Shown: positions 1-7,683 of the stretch, piece by piece
How positions within the stretch are numbered: the first letter of the stretch is position 1
Layout: each line of letters starts with the position of its first letter
NCBI GenBank assembly: GCA_012961035.1
Contig: DUAC01000039.1
Location: 1 to 39,866, forward strand
Reading direction: 5' to 3'
DNA: 39,866 bases
Origin: Acidimicrobiia bacterium
Lineage (GTDB): Bacteria > Actinomycetota > Acidimicrobiia > Acidimicrobiales > MedAcidi-G1
Position numbers and translations under genes: made by a program
Notes under the pieces: generated by a model
Told to the model about the DNA's origin: nothing
The model's input: only the letters and a program-made list of their open reading frames with translations
The model's database searches: none

Positions 1-53
1 TCATGACTCTGAAAATAGGCCGCGAAACACCCAATCCCGACGCGGTCGCCGAC

Positions 54-1265
54 TCAGGCGTCCACGTAGCGCGGAAGCCAGACCGTGAACGTGGCCCCGT
101 CGCCGACCGTCGAGCGGACGGTGGCACGCCCACCGTGGCCCTCGGCGATCTGCCTCACGATGGCCAGCCCCAGACCGGAACGACCAACCTCCCCGGCCGA
201 GGCCCGCTCGCCGCGCCAGAACCGTTGGAACACCCGGTCCAGGTGCTCGGCCGGTAGGCCGGGTCCGTCGTCGACCACCGAGGCCCAGACCATCTCGTCG
301 TCCCGACCCGTCATCACCCTGACCCGACCCCCGGCATCGGATACCCGGATGGCGTTGCTGAGGAGGTTGGCCAGGGCCCGCCGCAGCGCAGCCGCATCAC
401 CCAGCACGTCCAGGCCGCTGCACCGGTCGTGGTCCAACCCCACCCCTTCACGCGACGCCGCGGCCGCGAAGTCCTCGACCGTCTCGGCCACCACCGTTCC
501 AAGGTCGATCGGCTCGCGGCTGCTGTCCCTCCGCTCGTGGTGTGCGTAGAGGAGCAGGTCGTCCACCAGCACCGACATCCTCTCTGCGGCCCGCACGGCC
601 ACCACGCCGGCCGCCCGGAAGTCCTCGGGCCCTGCGTCCGGATCGGCCATGACGACGTCGAGGTTGGTCCGCAGCACGGCGAGCGGATTCCGAAGCTCGT
701 GGGAGGCCTCCTGTACGAAGCGTCGCTGTCCCTCGAAGGACTCGTCCAACCGGCCCAGCATCTCGTCGAACGTGTCGGCCAGGTCCCGGAGCTCGTCGGA
801 TGGACCACCGAGGTCGATCCGGCGGGACAGGTCGGTGGCCGTGATCTCCCGGGCCACCGCAGATATGCGGCCGATCGGGCGCAGGACGAGGCCCGCCACG
901 TACCAGCCGACGGCGATGCTCCCGAGGAAGAGGCCTCCAAGGGCGGTGAACGAATATGCGCGCAGGCGTTCGAGGGCCCTGCGGTTCACCTCCGACTCGA
1001 AGATGACCAGCCACGGCCTCTCCTCATGGTCGCCCGGCGTCATCGACACGCCATCTGCGACATCGGTCGCGACCATCTGCTCGAAGCGGGCCATTCTGGA
1101 CATGGGCTCGTCGGACAACGCCCGGGAGAGGCCCAGGTAGATGCCGCCCACCATGACCGCAGCCAGGGCGAACAGCACGATCGAGTAGAGCAGCGCCAGG
1201 CGCGTACGGAGGCTTCCGAACCGGTCGGGCATGCGTCCCGCCAGGCCCCCGTCGAAGCGACTCAA
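54..1265 (-). CDS. Two-component sensor histidine kinase (HAMP-HisKA-HATPase)
   Basis: This is a membrane sensor kinase of 403 residues that autophosphorylates on histidine and passes phosphate to the adjacent response regulator. Two membrane segments (about residues 21-49 and 105-128) flank a short extracytoplasmic loop of about 55 residues. A HAMP linker (about 128-180) follows, then the H-box QEASHELRNPL with His189, the N-box around Asn304 (NLLSNAI), the DDGPG box at 332-336, an F-box near 346-349 and the SGLGL box at 363-367. All catalytic elements are present. The start is TTG, overlapping the regulator's TGA stop in TTGA, so translation is probably coupled. A later Met12 is an alternative start. 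The small sensory loop gives no clue to the signal. Family assignment is secure; the stimulus is unknown. Confidence 0.93.
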   Translation of the reverse strand: MSRFDGGLAGRMPDRFGSLRTRLALLYSIVLFALAAVMVGGIYLGLSRALSDEPMSRMARFEQMVATDVADGVSMTPGDHEERPWLVIFESEVNRRALERLRAYSFTALGGLFLGSIAVGWYVAGLVLRPIGRISAVAREITATDLSRRIDLGGPSDELRDLADTFDEMLGRLDESFEGQRRFVQEASHELRNPLAVLRTNLDVVMADPDAGPEDFRAAGVVAVRAAERMSVLVDDLLLYAHHERRDSSREPIDLGTVVAETVEDFAAAASREGVGLDHDRCSGLDVLGDAAALRRALANLLSNAIRVSDAGGRVRVMTGRDDEMVWASVVDDGPGLPAEHLDRVFQRFWRGERASAGEVGRSGLGLAIVRQIAEGHGGRATVRSTVGDGATFTVWLPRYVDA

Positions 1266-1954
1266 CGGACGTCGTCCCCGTCCAACAGCCGGTATCCGGA
1301 GCCGACCACCGTCTCCAGCAGCGCCGCCTCGCCGTCCATGCTGAGCTTCCGACGCAACGTCCCGACGGTGACCCGCACCGTGTTGGTGAACGGGTCGGCA
1401 TGCTCGTCCCAGACGTGGTCCAGCAGCACCTCCTGGGAAACGACCTCGCCTGGCCGACTCATGAAGTACCTCAGCAGGGCGAACTCCTTGGCCGTCAGGT
1501 CCAGGTCCCTGTCGTTGCGACGCGCCCTGTGGCGTGCGGTGTCCAGCACCACGTCACCCACCTCCAGGACCGCCCCTGAACGACCTGGATCACGGCGCAG
1601 CAGCGACCTGATCCTGGCCGACAGCTCGTCGAAGGCGAATGGCTTCACCAGGTAGTCGTCAGCGCCGACGTCCAGTCCACGAATCCGGTCCTCGACCGTG
1701 TCCCTGGCGGTGAGCATCAGGATGCGGGGTGGGAACCCGGCACCGGGATCCGCCCGCAGCGTCGAGCAGACCTCCAGCCCGTCGATGCCCGGCATGGTCA
1801 GGTCCAGGCAGATCAGGTCGTAGGGGGTGTAGGAGGCCTTGGCCAGCGCCTCCTCGCCATCCATCGCGGTGTCGACCGCGTAGCCCTCCCGACGCAGCCC
1901 CCGGGCCACGGCGTCCAGCAGGTCGGCCTCGTCGTCGACGAGCAGAATTCGCAC
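1262..1954 (-). CDS. OmpR/PhoB-family response regulator
   Basis: This DNA-binding response regulator of 230 residues is the partner of the downstream kinase. The receiver domain carries the acidic pair Asp7-Asp8, the phosphoacceptor Asp51 (in ICLDLTMPG), Thr82 (MLTARD) and Lys104 (LVKPF). A winged-helix OmpR-type effector domain spans about 130-226 and ends in the typical GSGYRL wing. The reading frame is open 44 codons further upstream, but that stretch is low-complexity and not conserved-looking. I chose the GTG at 1954 because the receiver begins there (VRILLVDDE) and because TACCGT lies exactly 7 bases upstream, as expected for a leaderless transcript. The regulator and kinase therefore form a two-gene operon with its own promoter just after smc. 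Confidence 0.93.
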   Translation of the reverse strand: MRILLVDDEADLLDAVARGLRREGYAVDTAMDGEEALAKASYTPYDLICLDLTMPGIDGLEVCSTLRADPGAGFPPRILMLTARDTVEDRIRGLDVGADDYLVKPFAFDELSARIRSLLRRDPGRSGAVLEVGDVVLDTARHRARRNDRDLDLTAKEFALLRYFMSRPGEVVSQEVLLDHVWDEHADPFTNTVRVTVGTLRRKLSMDGEAALLETVVGSGYRLLDGDDVR

Positions 1955-1961
1955 GGTTACG

Positions 1962-1967
1962 ACGGTA
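1962..1967 (-). promoter_or_regulatory. Leaderless -10 box of the response regulator gene
   Basis: TACCGT on the minus strand ends 7 bases before the GTG start at 1954. This places the transcription start at or next to the start codon. No convincing -35 is visible. Confidence 0.55.
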
Positions 1968-2006
1968 CTCCGGGTGCCCCGCCTCCCAGACCGCGGCCGG
2001 GCGGCG

Positions 2007-5000
2007 TCAGCCGTTGGTGAGGATGCCGAGGCGCTGGGCGACCCGCTCCGCCTCCACGCGCTCTGAGACGACACGGGACGAGCCACCTGGCGCCATCGAG
2101 ACCCCGTAGAGGCAGTCGGCGGCCTCCATCGTGCGCTTCTGGTGGCTCACGACCAGCAACTGGGCGTCATCTCGGAACTGCTCCAGGAGGCCCAGGAACC
2201 TGTGCAGGTTCACGTCGTCGAGGGCCGCCTCCACCTCGTCCATCACGTAGAAGGGCGACGGGCGACTCCGGAAGACGGCGAACAGGAATGCCAGCGCCGT
2301 CAGGGACCGCTCACCACCCGAGAGCAGCGACAGCTTCTTCACGTTCTTACCGGAGGGTCGGGCCTCGACCTCCAGACCGGTCTCGAGCAGGTCGTTCGGA
2401 TCGGTCAGGCGGAGCCGCCCCTCGCCTCCGGGGAAGAGGGTCTCGAACAGGTCGGTGAAGTGCGAGGACACCTCGGCGAAGGCGGATGCGAACACCGAGA
2501 CGATCTCCTCGTCGACCGACCGGATGACCTTGCGGAGCTCGGTCCGGGTGGAGCGGATGTCGTCCAGCTGTTCCTGCAGGAACTCGTGCCGTTCCCTCAG
2601 TGCATCGAACTCGGCCAGTGCCAGGGGGTTGATCGGGCCCATCAACTTCAACTCCCGCTCCAGGGTGGCCACCCTGGAGGCGACTGTGGTCCCGAGGGCC
2701 AACTCCGGGCAGGGGGCGTCCAGCGCCGCTTCCGGTTCGAGGTCGAACTCGCTCCGGACCGCCTCGGTGATGTTCTCGATCCGCATCCGCGTCTCGGCCC
2801 TGTCGATCTCCAGCCGGGACTGGTGCTCACGTGTCTCACGGAGTGCCGTCTCGGCACGGGAGCGATCCTTGCGGAGACCGTCCAGGCGAAGGGCCACGGC
2901 CCGGACGCGCTCCGACTGCAGGCGGCGGCGGTCCCGCAGGAAGTCCAGCTTGACGTCGACCACCGACATCCGACCGTCGACCGCCCCCATCAGGTGGCGG
3001 GTGGCCGCCTCACGACCGGTCAGGTCGGCGCTCAACTCCGATGCCGCCGCCCGCTCGTCGGTGAGCTGGGCCAACCGGCTACGCAACTCGGCGACGCGTG
3101 CCCGGACGACAGCGAGTTGACCGGTCACCTCGGCAACCTGGACGTCGTGTCCGGTTCGACGGGCGCCAAGCGCCGCCGCCCTCTCCTCGAGGTCGCTCCG
3201 GGCGGCGTTCATGCGTCTGACCGCCTGCACGGAAGCCTCCTCGGCAGCCTCCAGGATGGGAAGGCGATCCTCCAGCTCGGTCACCCTCCGGACCTCGTCC
3301 TCAAGGCGCTGGTCCAGCTCGCCGAGGCGCGTCCGCAGCGACCCGGCCTCGTTGGAGAGGTCCCGGCGCTCCACCTGGAGCCGCTGGAGGGCCTCGGCCG
3401 CCGCCGTGAACCTGCCGTCGTGCTCGTCCAGCTCGCGGTTCCGGCGGGCCACGTCGTCGTCCGCCTCGCTGGCCGCCCGCTCGGCCAGGTCGAGTACCCG
3501 CGATGCCTCGGCGTGCTCCACCTCGGCGACTGCCAACCGACCCTCGGCCTCGGCCAGGGCCGCTCCGGTCGCCCCCCGACCGTCTCCGCCGATGCGCCAA
3601 CCAGACGGTCCGAACCGATCACCGGTCGGCGTGACGATCACCGCATCGGGGTGGCTCAACGCCAGGTCCAGAACCGACTCCAGGTCACCATCCACGAGGA
3701 CGACATGACCGAGGAGGCGGTCCAGCAGACCCTCGACCACCTCGCTGCGGGCCCTCACCCTCGGTCGCACCGCTGATCCGAACCCGGGCGGAACCTGACC
3801 GGTGGATTCCACGTCAAGGGCCAGGACCGCCGCCGTGAGGTGTCCGTCGCGAAGCGCCGTGAGTGCCTCCAGGACGTGGTCCAAGCCGCTGACGACCACC
3901 GCATCCAGGGCTGATCCGGCAGCCGCCTCGAACGCCGCCTCGAAGCCCTCCTCCACCTCAACCAGGTCCAGGAGGGTGCCCATCACGCCGTCAATGCCCG
4001 CCAGGTGCTCGGCACCGGCCCTCGACCGGGCCTCGTCCAGCGCCAGGGCCAGGGCATCGGCACGGGCGCCGGCCGTCCTGATCTCGGCCTCGGCGACCAC
4101 CATCCGTTCCCAGGCGACGTTCCTGCCGAGGGCCGCCTCGTGGGCACGCTCCTCCGCCCGGGACATGACCGCCACCAACGGCTCCTCTTCCGACTCACCC
4201 ACCGAGAGATCGCCCCTCAGGCGGTCCGCCTCACCGTCGAGCAGAAGCGCTGCGGCATCTATCACCTCGAGCCGTACGGCCAGGCGGCCCCTCTCGGCGC
4301 CGGCCTGGGCCACAGCGGCCCTCAGCACCCCGAGCTCTCCCCGGGTTTCGGCGGCGTGGCCTCCGAGGGGCACCACGCCCTCGGACCAGGACATCTCGAA
4401 GGCGGCACGATCCGCGTCCAACCCCGTCCCGGCAAGGGCGAGGCGTTCGGCCTCCGGTGCCAGCCCGTCGGCCTCGGCATCCAGCTCGGCTGACTTCACC
4501 TCCGAGCGTTCCAACTCGGCCTCCAGCCCGACGACCACCTGCTGGGAGAACAGCGTGGTGCGCTCGCGCTCGATCCCGCGGAGTCGTTCCACGAGCACCG
4601 CCCGCAACCCGCGACCCCGCTCCCGCAGGGCCTCCAGACGGACCAGACGATCGCCCATGTCATCACCGCCGCGGCTGGCCAGCTCGTCCTCCGCAGCGGT
4701 CACCTCGGCATCGAAGCGTGCAAGGTCGGTGGTGTGGGTGGACTGCCCGGAAGCCAGTTGGGCCCGCCGGCCGGCCTCGTCACGAGCCCTGGTCCGAAGG
4801 CCGGCCAGCTCCCTGCCGGCGCGGTGCAACCTCAGCGCCGTGAGCTCCTGGACCAGGTCGCCGTGGCGTCGGGCCGCATCGGCCTGACGCTCCAGCGGCC
4901 TGACCTGGCGTCGAACCTCCCGCAGGAGATCGGACAGCCGGTCCAGGTTCGCCTCGGTGGAACGGAGACGTCGCTGGGCCTTCTCCTTGCGACGCCGGTA

Positions 5001-5507
5001 CTTCAGGATTCCGGCGGCGTCCTCGATGATCATCCGCCGCTCCTCGGGGCGGGCATTCAGGACGGCGTCGATCTGACCCTGGGAGATGATCACGTGCTGC
5101 TGGCGCCCGACGCCGACGTCGGAGAGCAACTCCTGGATGTCCAGCAGCCGACAGGGCGCTCCGTTCATCGAGTACTCGCTGTCACCCGCCCGGAACAGGG
5201 TCCGGGTGATTGTGACCTCGCCGAACTCGACCGGAAGCTGCCCGGACGAGTTGTCGATGGTGAGGGAGACCTCGGCCCTGCCCAGGGCGGCCCGGGTGGC
5301 GGTGCCGGCGAAGATCACATCGTCCATCTTCTGGGAACGCACGGCACTGGGAGCCTGGGCTCCCAGGACCCAGGCTATGGCGTCCACGACGTTGGACTTG
5401 CCGCTTCCGTTGGGTCCCACGACGACCGTGACACCCGACTCCATCTCCAGAACCGCCGTATCGGCGAACGACTTGAAGCCCTTGATGGACAGCCGCTTCA
5501 GGAACAC
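2007..5507 (-). CDS. smc: Chromosome segregation ATPase SMC
   Basis: SMC is the ATPase subunit of the bacterial condensin, working with ScpA and ScpB in chromosome compaction and segregation. At 1166 residues it has normal length. The N-terminal head has Walker A GPNGSGKSN (about 31-39), followed by a long coiled coil, a hinge in the middle (roughly 480-650), a second coiled coil, then the C-terminal head with the ABC signature LSGGERSLTALAF and a Walker B/D-loop VMDEVEAALDD. I chose the GTG at 5507, giving VFLKRLSIKGFKSFA like other SMCs, with AGGTGG 8 bases upstream. A GTG four codons earlier is possible but lies inside that Shine-Dalgarno sequence. The neighbours rnc and the mutM-type gene are the usual actinobacterial context. 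The usual ftsY does not follow; a two-component pair does. Confidence 0.97.
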   Translation of the reverse strand: MFLKRLSIKGFKSFADTAVLEMESGVTVVVGPNGSGKSNVVDAIAWVLGAQAPSAVRSQKMDDVIFAGTATRAALGRAEVSLTIDNSSGQLPVEFGEVTITRTLFRAGDSEYSMNGAPCRLLDIQELLSDVGVGRQQHVIISQGQIDAVLNARPEERRMIIEDAAGILKYRRRKEKAQRRLRSTEANLDRLSDLLREVRRQVRPLERQADAARRHGDLVQELTALRLHRAGRELAGLRTRARDEAGRRAQLASGQSTHTTDLARFDAEVTAAEDELASRGGDDMGDRLVRLEALRERGRGLRAVLVERLRGIERERTTLFSQQVVVGLEAELERSEVKSAELDAEADGLAPEAERLALAGTGLDADRAAFEMSWSEGVVPLGGHAAETRGELGVLRAAVAQAGAERGRLAVRLEVIDAAALLLDGEADRLRGDLSVGESEEEPLVAVMSRAEERAHEAALGRNVAWERMVVAEAEIRTAGARADALALALDEARSRAGAEHLAGIDGVMGTLLDLVEVEEGFEAAFEAAAGSALDAVVVSGLDHVLEALTALRDGHLTAAVLALDVESTGQVPPGFGSAVRPRVRARSEVVEGLLDRLLGHVVLVDGDLESVLDLALSHPDAVIVTPTGDRFGPSGWRIGGDGRGATGAALAEAEGRLAVAEVEHAEASRVLDLAERAASEADDDVARRNRELDEHDGRFTAAAEALQRLQVERRDLSNEAGSLRTRLGELDQRLEDEVRRVTELEDRLPILEAAEEASVQAVRRMNAARSDLEERAAALGARRTGHDVQVAEVTGQLAVVRARVAELRSRLAQLTDERAAASELSADLTGREAATRHLMGAVDGRMSVVDVKLDFLRDRRRLQSERVRAVALRLDGLRKDRSRAETALRETREHQSRLEIDRAETRMRIENITEAVRSEFDLEPEAALDAPCPELALGTTVASRVATLERELKLMGPINPLALAEFDALRERHEFLQEQLDDIRSTRTELRKVIRSVDEEIVSVFASAFAEVSSHFTDLFETLFPGGEGRLRLTDPNDLLETGLEVEARPSGKNVKKLSLLSGGERSLTALAFLFAVFRSRPSPFYVMDEVEAALDDVNLHRFLGLLEQFRDDAQLLVVSHQKRTMEAADCLYGVSMAPGGSSRVVSERVEAERVAQRLGILTNG

Positions 5508-5557
5508 GTCGGCACCCACCTGGCGCGCGCCTGAATCACAACCGTGTCATTCACCAT
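5498..5557 (-). CDS. Possible 19-residue leaderless leader peptide before smc
   Basis: An ATG at 5557 sits 7 bases after a TAGGGT box (5565-5570), the same geometry as the leaderless genes in this window. The ORF reads MVNDTVVIQARARWVPTCS and stops with TGA at 5500-5498, seven bases inside smc in another frame. If the promoter is real, this peptide would be translated first and smc reached by its own Shine-Dalgarno sequence or by reinitiation. There is no homology evidence, so this is an inference from position only. Confidence 0.25.
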   Translation of the reverse strand: MVNDTVVIQARARWVPTCS

Positions 5558-5564
5558 GTGCGCC

Positions 5565-5570
5565 ACCCTA
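5565..5570 (-). promoter_or_regulatory. Candidate -10 box upstream of smc
   Basis: TAGGGT on the minus strand lies in the 107-base gap between the mutM-like gene and smc. It predicts a start near 5557 and a leader of about 50 bases before smc, so smc may have its own promoter in addition to read-through. Confidence 0.4.
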
Positions 5571-5614
5571 GGCGCGTGGTGGGCGGCGCGGTAGCGCGCG
5601 CCGGTGGGCGCAGG

Positions 5615-6457
5615 TCAGACCTGGGTCTCGCAGAAGTAGGTCCAACGACCCTTGTACTTGACCCGCTGGATGGCGGAACGGTTGCGCTCGCTGAGGGCGC
5701 CGGCCCTGCCATAGACGGCGAGGTGGTGGCGATAGGTACCGGGCTCGCCGTACACGTCCACGAAGGGCCTGTCATCCAGGTCGGTACCGCGGTACTTGAT
5801 GGCGTCGTTCACCACCGAGATCAGGGCTCCGTGCAGGCGCCGCACCTCCTGGGTGGAGAGGCTGTTGGAGGGGCGGTCGTGTCGGAGGCCGGCGTGGAAG
5901 AGGATCTCGTCGGAGTAGACCTCGCCGACTCCCACCACCACGGCGTCGTCGCAGAGCAGGTCCTTCAGGGGCACCTTCCGGCCCAGGACCTGGCCGGCGA
6001 AGGCCGTCCACGGGACCATCTCGCCGGCCGGATCGATTCCGCTGGCGCCCAGCTCGGGGAACTCGGAGAGCAGGTCCTCGGGTGCCACCACGCAGAGCTC
6101 CGATGCGCCCTCCGGGTCGACGAGGCGAAACTGGCCTCCGATGGTGAATGTGAAGGTGGCCTCGGTCCCGGGCTGGACGGCATCCCTGGCGGCGTGACGA
6201 CGGATGGTCGCCCCGGCTCCGGGGCGGATCACCAGCAGGTCGTCGTTGTCCAGCTTGATCACGAGCGTCAGGCCCATGCGCCGAACCGGTCCCAGCTTGC
6301 GACCCTCCACGCGTAAGGCGAAGGACTTGCGGTTCCTGTAACGACTGAGCGTGGCCATCGAGGCCATGTCGACCGTCTTGACCTTGCGACCGGCTATCTC
6401 ACGGTCGAGGGCGTGGCGGATGGTCTCCACCTCGGGTAGTTCCAGATCGATTGTCAC
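5615..6457 (-). CDS. Fpg/MutM-family protein lacking expected catalytic residues
   Basis: The protein has 280 residues and the Fpg/Nei fold signature: LELPEVETI at 5-13, a helix-two-turn-helix region near 163-212 (LLCDDAVVVGVGEVYSDE), and a C-terminal finger-like region ending in TYFC. It sits in the mutM position between rnc and smc, with its GTG overlapping the rnc stop in GTGA. Classical MutM excises 8-oxoguanine and FaPy using an N-terminal proline exposed after Met removal. Here that proline aligns with Leu5 and is preceded by extra residues. The conserved lysine of the GK(Y) strand appears replaced in RRMG (59-62). The usual HLGMSG loop reads RPGAG, and the GxGN asparagine is Glu179. 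Three of the four zinc-finger cysteines are missing, with only Cys276 left. Damage-DNA binding without excision is possible. Family membership is secure; glycosylase activity is doubtful. Confidence 0.85.
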   Translation of the reverse strand: MTIDLELPEVETIRHALDREIAGRKVKTVDMASMATLSRYRNRKSFALRVEGRKLGPVRRMGLTLVIKLDNDDLLVIRPGAGATIRRHAARDAVQPGTEATFTFTIGGQFRLVDPEGASELCVVAPEDLLSEFPELGASGIDPAGEMVPWTAFAGQVLGRKVPLKDLLCDDAVVVGVGEVYSDEILFHAGLRHDRPSNSLSTQEVRRLHGALISVVNDAIKYRGTDLDDRPFVDVYGEPGTYRHHLAVYGRAGALSERNRSAIQRVKYKGRWTYFCETQV

Positions 6458-7194
6458 GTTGCTTCCAGACTCGTGGTCGGTGGTGTATCTACGGTTGTCG
6501 AGGGCATGCGGTCGGTTGCCGGCGTCGTGCCGGCAATGGCATCGAAGGCCATGCGGGCCGCCGCCTGCTCGGCCCGCTTCCGGGAGGTTCCCGTAGCAGG
6601 GCCATGGGAGCCGCCTGCCACCTCCACGACCGCGTGGAATCGCTTGTCGTGGTCCGGGCCCTCGTCGGTCAGGACGTAGCGGGGGGTCGGGATGGACTCC
6701 CGTGCGGCCAGTTCCTGGAGGCGGGTCTTGTAGTCCTGTATGCCGGGGTCGACGGCGGCCAGGACGAGCCGATCACCGAACAACCGCCGGACGAGCGACT
6801 CTGCTGCCACCGGGCCACCGTCCAGGTGGACCGCGGCGATGACCGCCTCGAGGGCGTCGGCCAGGATGGACTCCTTGTCGCTCCCACCGGACGTCGACTC
6901 CCCGTGTCCGAAGCGGATCGAATCACCCAGCCGGATGCCACGGGCCACCTCGGCGAGCGCCGGAGCACTCACGACCGCGGCGCGGATCATGGCGAGGTGT
7001 CCCTCCGACAGGTCGGGGTGGTCCCTGAAGAGCTGGTCGGCGATCACCATTCCCAGCACGGCGTCGCCAAGGAACTCCAACCGCTCGTTGGAGGTGCCGC
7101 CGTTCTCGGCGCACCACGACCGGTGGGTCGTCGCATCCCTCAGCAGGTCCGGGTCTCCGAACCTGTGGCCGAGGCCAGCCTCCAGGCCAACCAT
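6454..7194 (-). CDS. rnc: Ribonuclease III
   Basis: RNase III cleaves double-stranded RNA in rRNA precursor processing and RNA turnover. From the ATG at 7194 the protein is 246 residues. The catalytic motif NERLEFLGDAVL (36-47) supplies Glu37, Glu40 and Asp44, and the second acidic pair is Asp113 and Glu116 in LADALEAV. A double-stranded RNA-binding domain spans about 160-228 and is followed by a Thr/Pro-rich tail. Longer in-frame starts at 7233 and 7266 would overlap acpP, so I preferred 7194, 16 bases after the acpP stop. The Shine-Dalgarno signal is weak, leaving the start uncertain. The stop overlaps the next gene in GTGA. Confidence 0.93.
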   Translation of the reverse strand: MVGLEAGLGHRFGDPDLLRDATTHRSWCAENGGTSNERLEFLGDAVLGMVIADQLFRDHPDLSEGHLAMIRAAVVSAPALAEVARGIRLGDSIRFGHGESTSGGSDKESILADALEAVIAAVHLDGGPVAAESLVRRLFGDRLVLAAVDPGIQDYKTRLQELAARESIPTPRYVLTDEGPDHDKRFHAVVEVAGGSHGPATGTSRKRAEQAAARMAFDAIAGTTPATDRMPSTTVDTPPTTSLEAT

Positions 7195-7210
7195 GTCGTG
7201 GGACCGCTGC

Positions 7211-7501
7211 TCAGCCGAGGCGAGAGACGACATAGTCGACGGCATCGCGGACCGTCTTGAGGTCATCCAGGTCGTCGTCGTCGATGCGGAAGCCGGCGGA
7301 ACGCTCGCTGAACTCCTCCTCGAGGGCCTCGACCAGCTCGATCAGAGCCAGCGAGTCGGCATCCAGGTCGTTGGCGAATGAGTCGCCCTCGCCGATGTCG
7401 GAGGGCTCGATCTCGAGGATGTCGGCCAGACGGTCCTTGACGATCTCCAGCACCTCACGGCGCTCGATCGGCACACCTTCGACATGGGTTTCTGCTGGCA
7501 C
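7211..7501 (-). CDS. acpP: Acyl carrier protein
   Basis: This small acidic protein of 96 residues carries acyl chains on phosphopantetheine during fatty acid synthesis. The modification site is Ser50 in the DADSL motif, followed by the acidic recognition helix (ALIELVEALEEEF). It is somewhat longer than the usual 75-85 residues because of an N-terminal extension of about 10 residues and an acidic loop (DDDDLDDL). The GTG start is supported by GAGGAG 7 bases upstream. A 182-base gap separates it from plsX, unusually long for this cluster. That gap holds a candidate promoter and an array of three 10-bp repeats, so acpP may be transcribed separately from the upstream genes. Confidence 0.9.
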   Translation of the reverse strand: MPAETHVEGVPIERREVLEIVKDRLADILEIEPSDIGEGDSFANDLDADSLALIELVEALEEEFSERSAGFRIDDDDLDDLKTVRDAVDYVVSRLG

Positions 7502-7579
7502 TGTGACTCCTCGGCGGTCAGCGAGCGTGGCCGGAAAGGCCCTCGGCGACGACCGTCGGGCGCCCTGGACCGGCAGGTA

Positions 7580-7585
7580 ATCCTA
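7580..7585 (-). promoter_or_regulatory. Candidate -10 box for acpP
   Basis: TAGGAT on the minus strand lies in the plsX-acpP gap about 78 bases before the acpP start. It fits the TAnnnT type used elsewhere in the window. A start near 7573 would give a leader of about 70 bases including the GAGGAG ribosome site. No clear -35 is seen. Confidence 0.35.
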
Positions 7586-7614
7586 CCGTCCGGCGTCTGC
7601 GTATCGGATTCTCA

Positions 7615-7640
7615 CTGAAACGGCCTGAAATGGCCGGAAA
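7615..7640. repeat. Three 10-bp-spaced direct repeats in the plsX-acpP gap
   Basis: On the plus strand CTGAAA occurs at 7615-7620 and 7625-7630, and CGGAAA at 7635-7640, an exact spacing of ten bases. Flanking GGCC bases are also shared. A further GGCCGGAAAGGCC copy lies at 7529-7541. Repeats on the same helical face, placed just upstream of the candidate acpP -10, resemble a regulator binding site, but no regulator is identified. Confidence 0.5.
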
Positions 7641-7683
7641 GGGGCCTGGAGGGAAGTATTGAGCAGGTCGCAGGAGGCCACCC

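Noticed and set aside
1-53. Possible gene or terminator at the left edge
   Set aside because: No plausible reading frame with a start, and no clear hairpin, in these bases; nothing can be supported.
429-1655. 408-codon plus-strand ORF antisense to the kinase and regulator
   Set aside because: It is a mirror frame of two clear genes, with no recognisable domain and low-complexity composition.
2142-5534. Several long plus-strand ORFs antisense to smc
   Set aside because: High-GC codon bias of smc keeps opposite frames open; the translations are repetitive and match no family.
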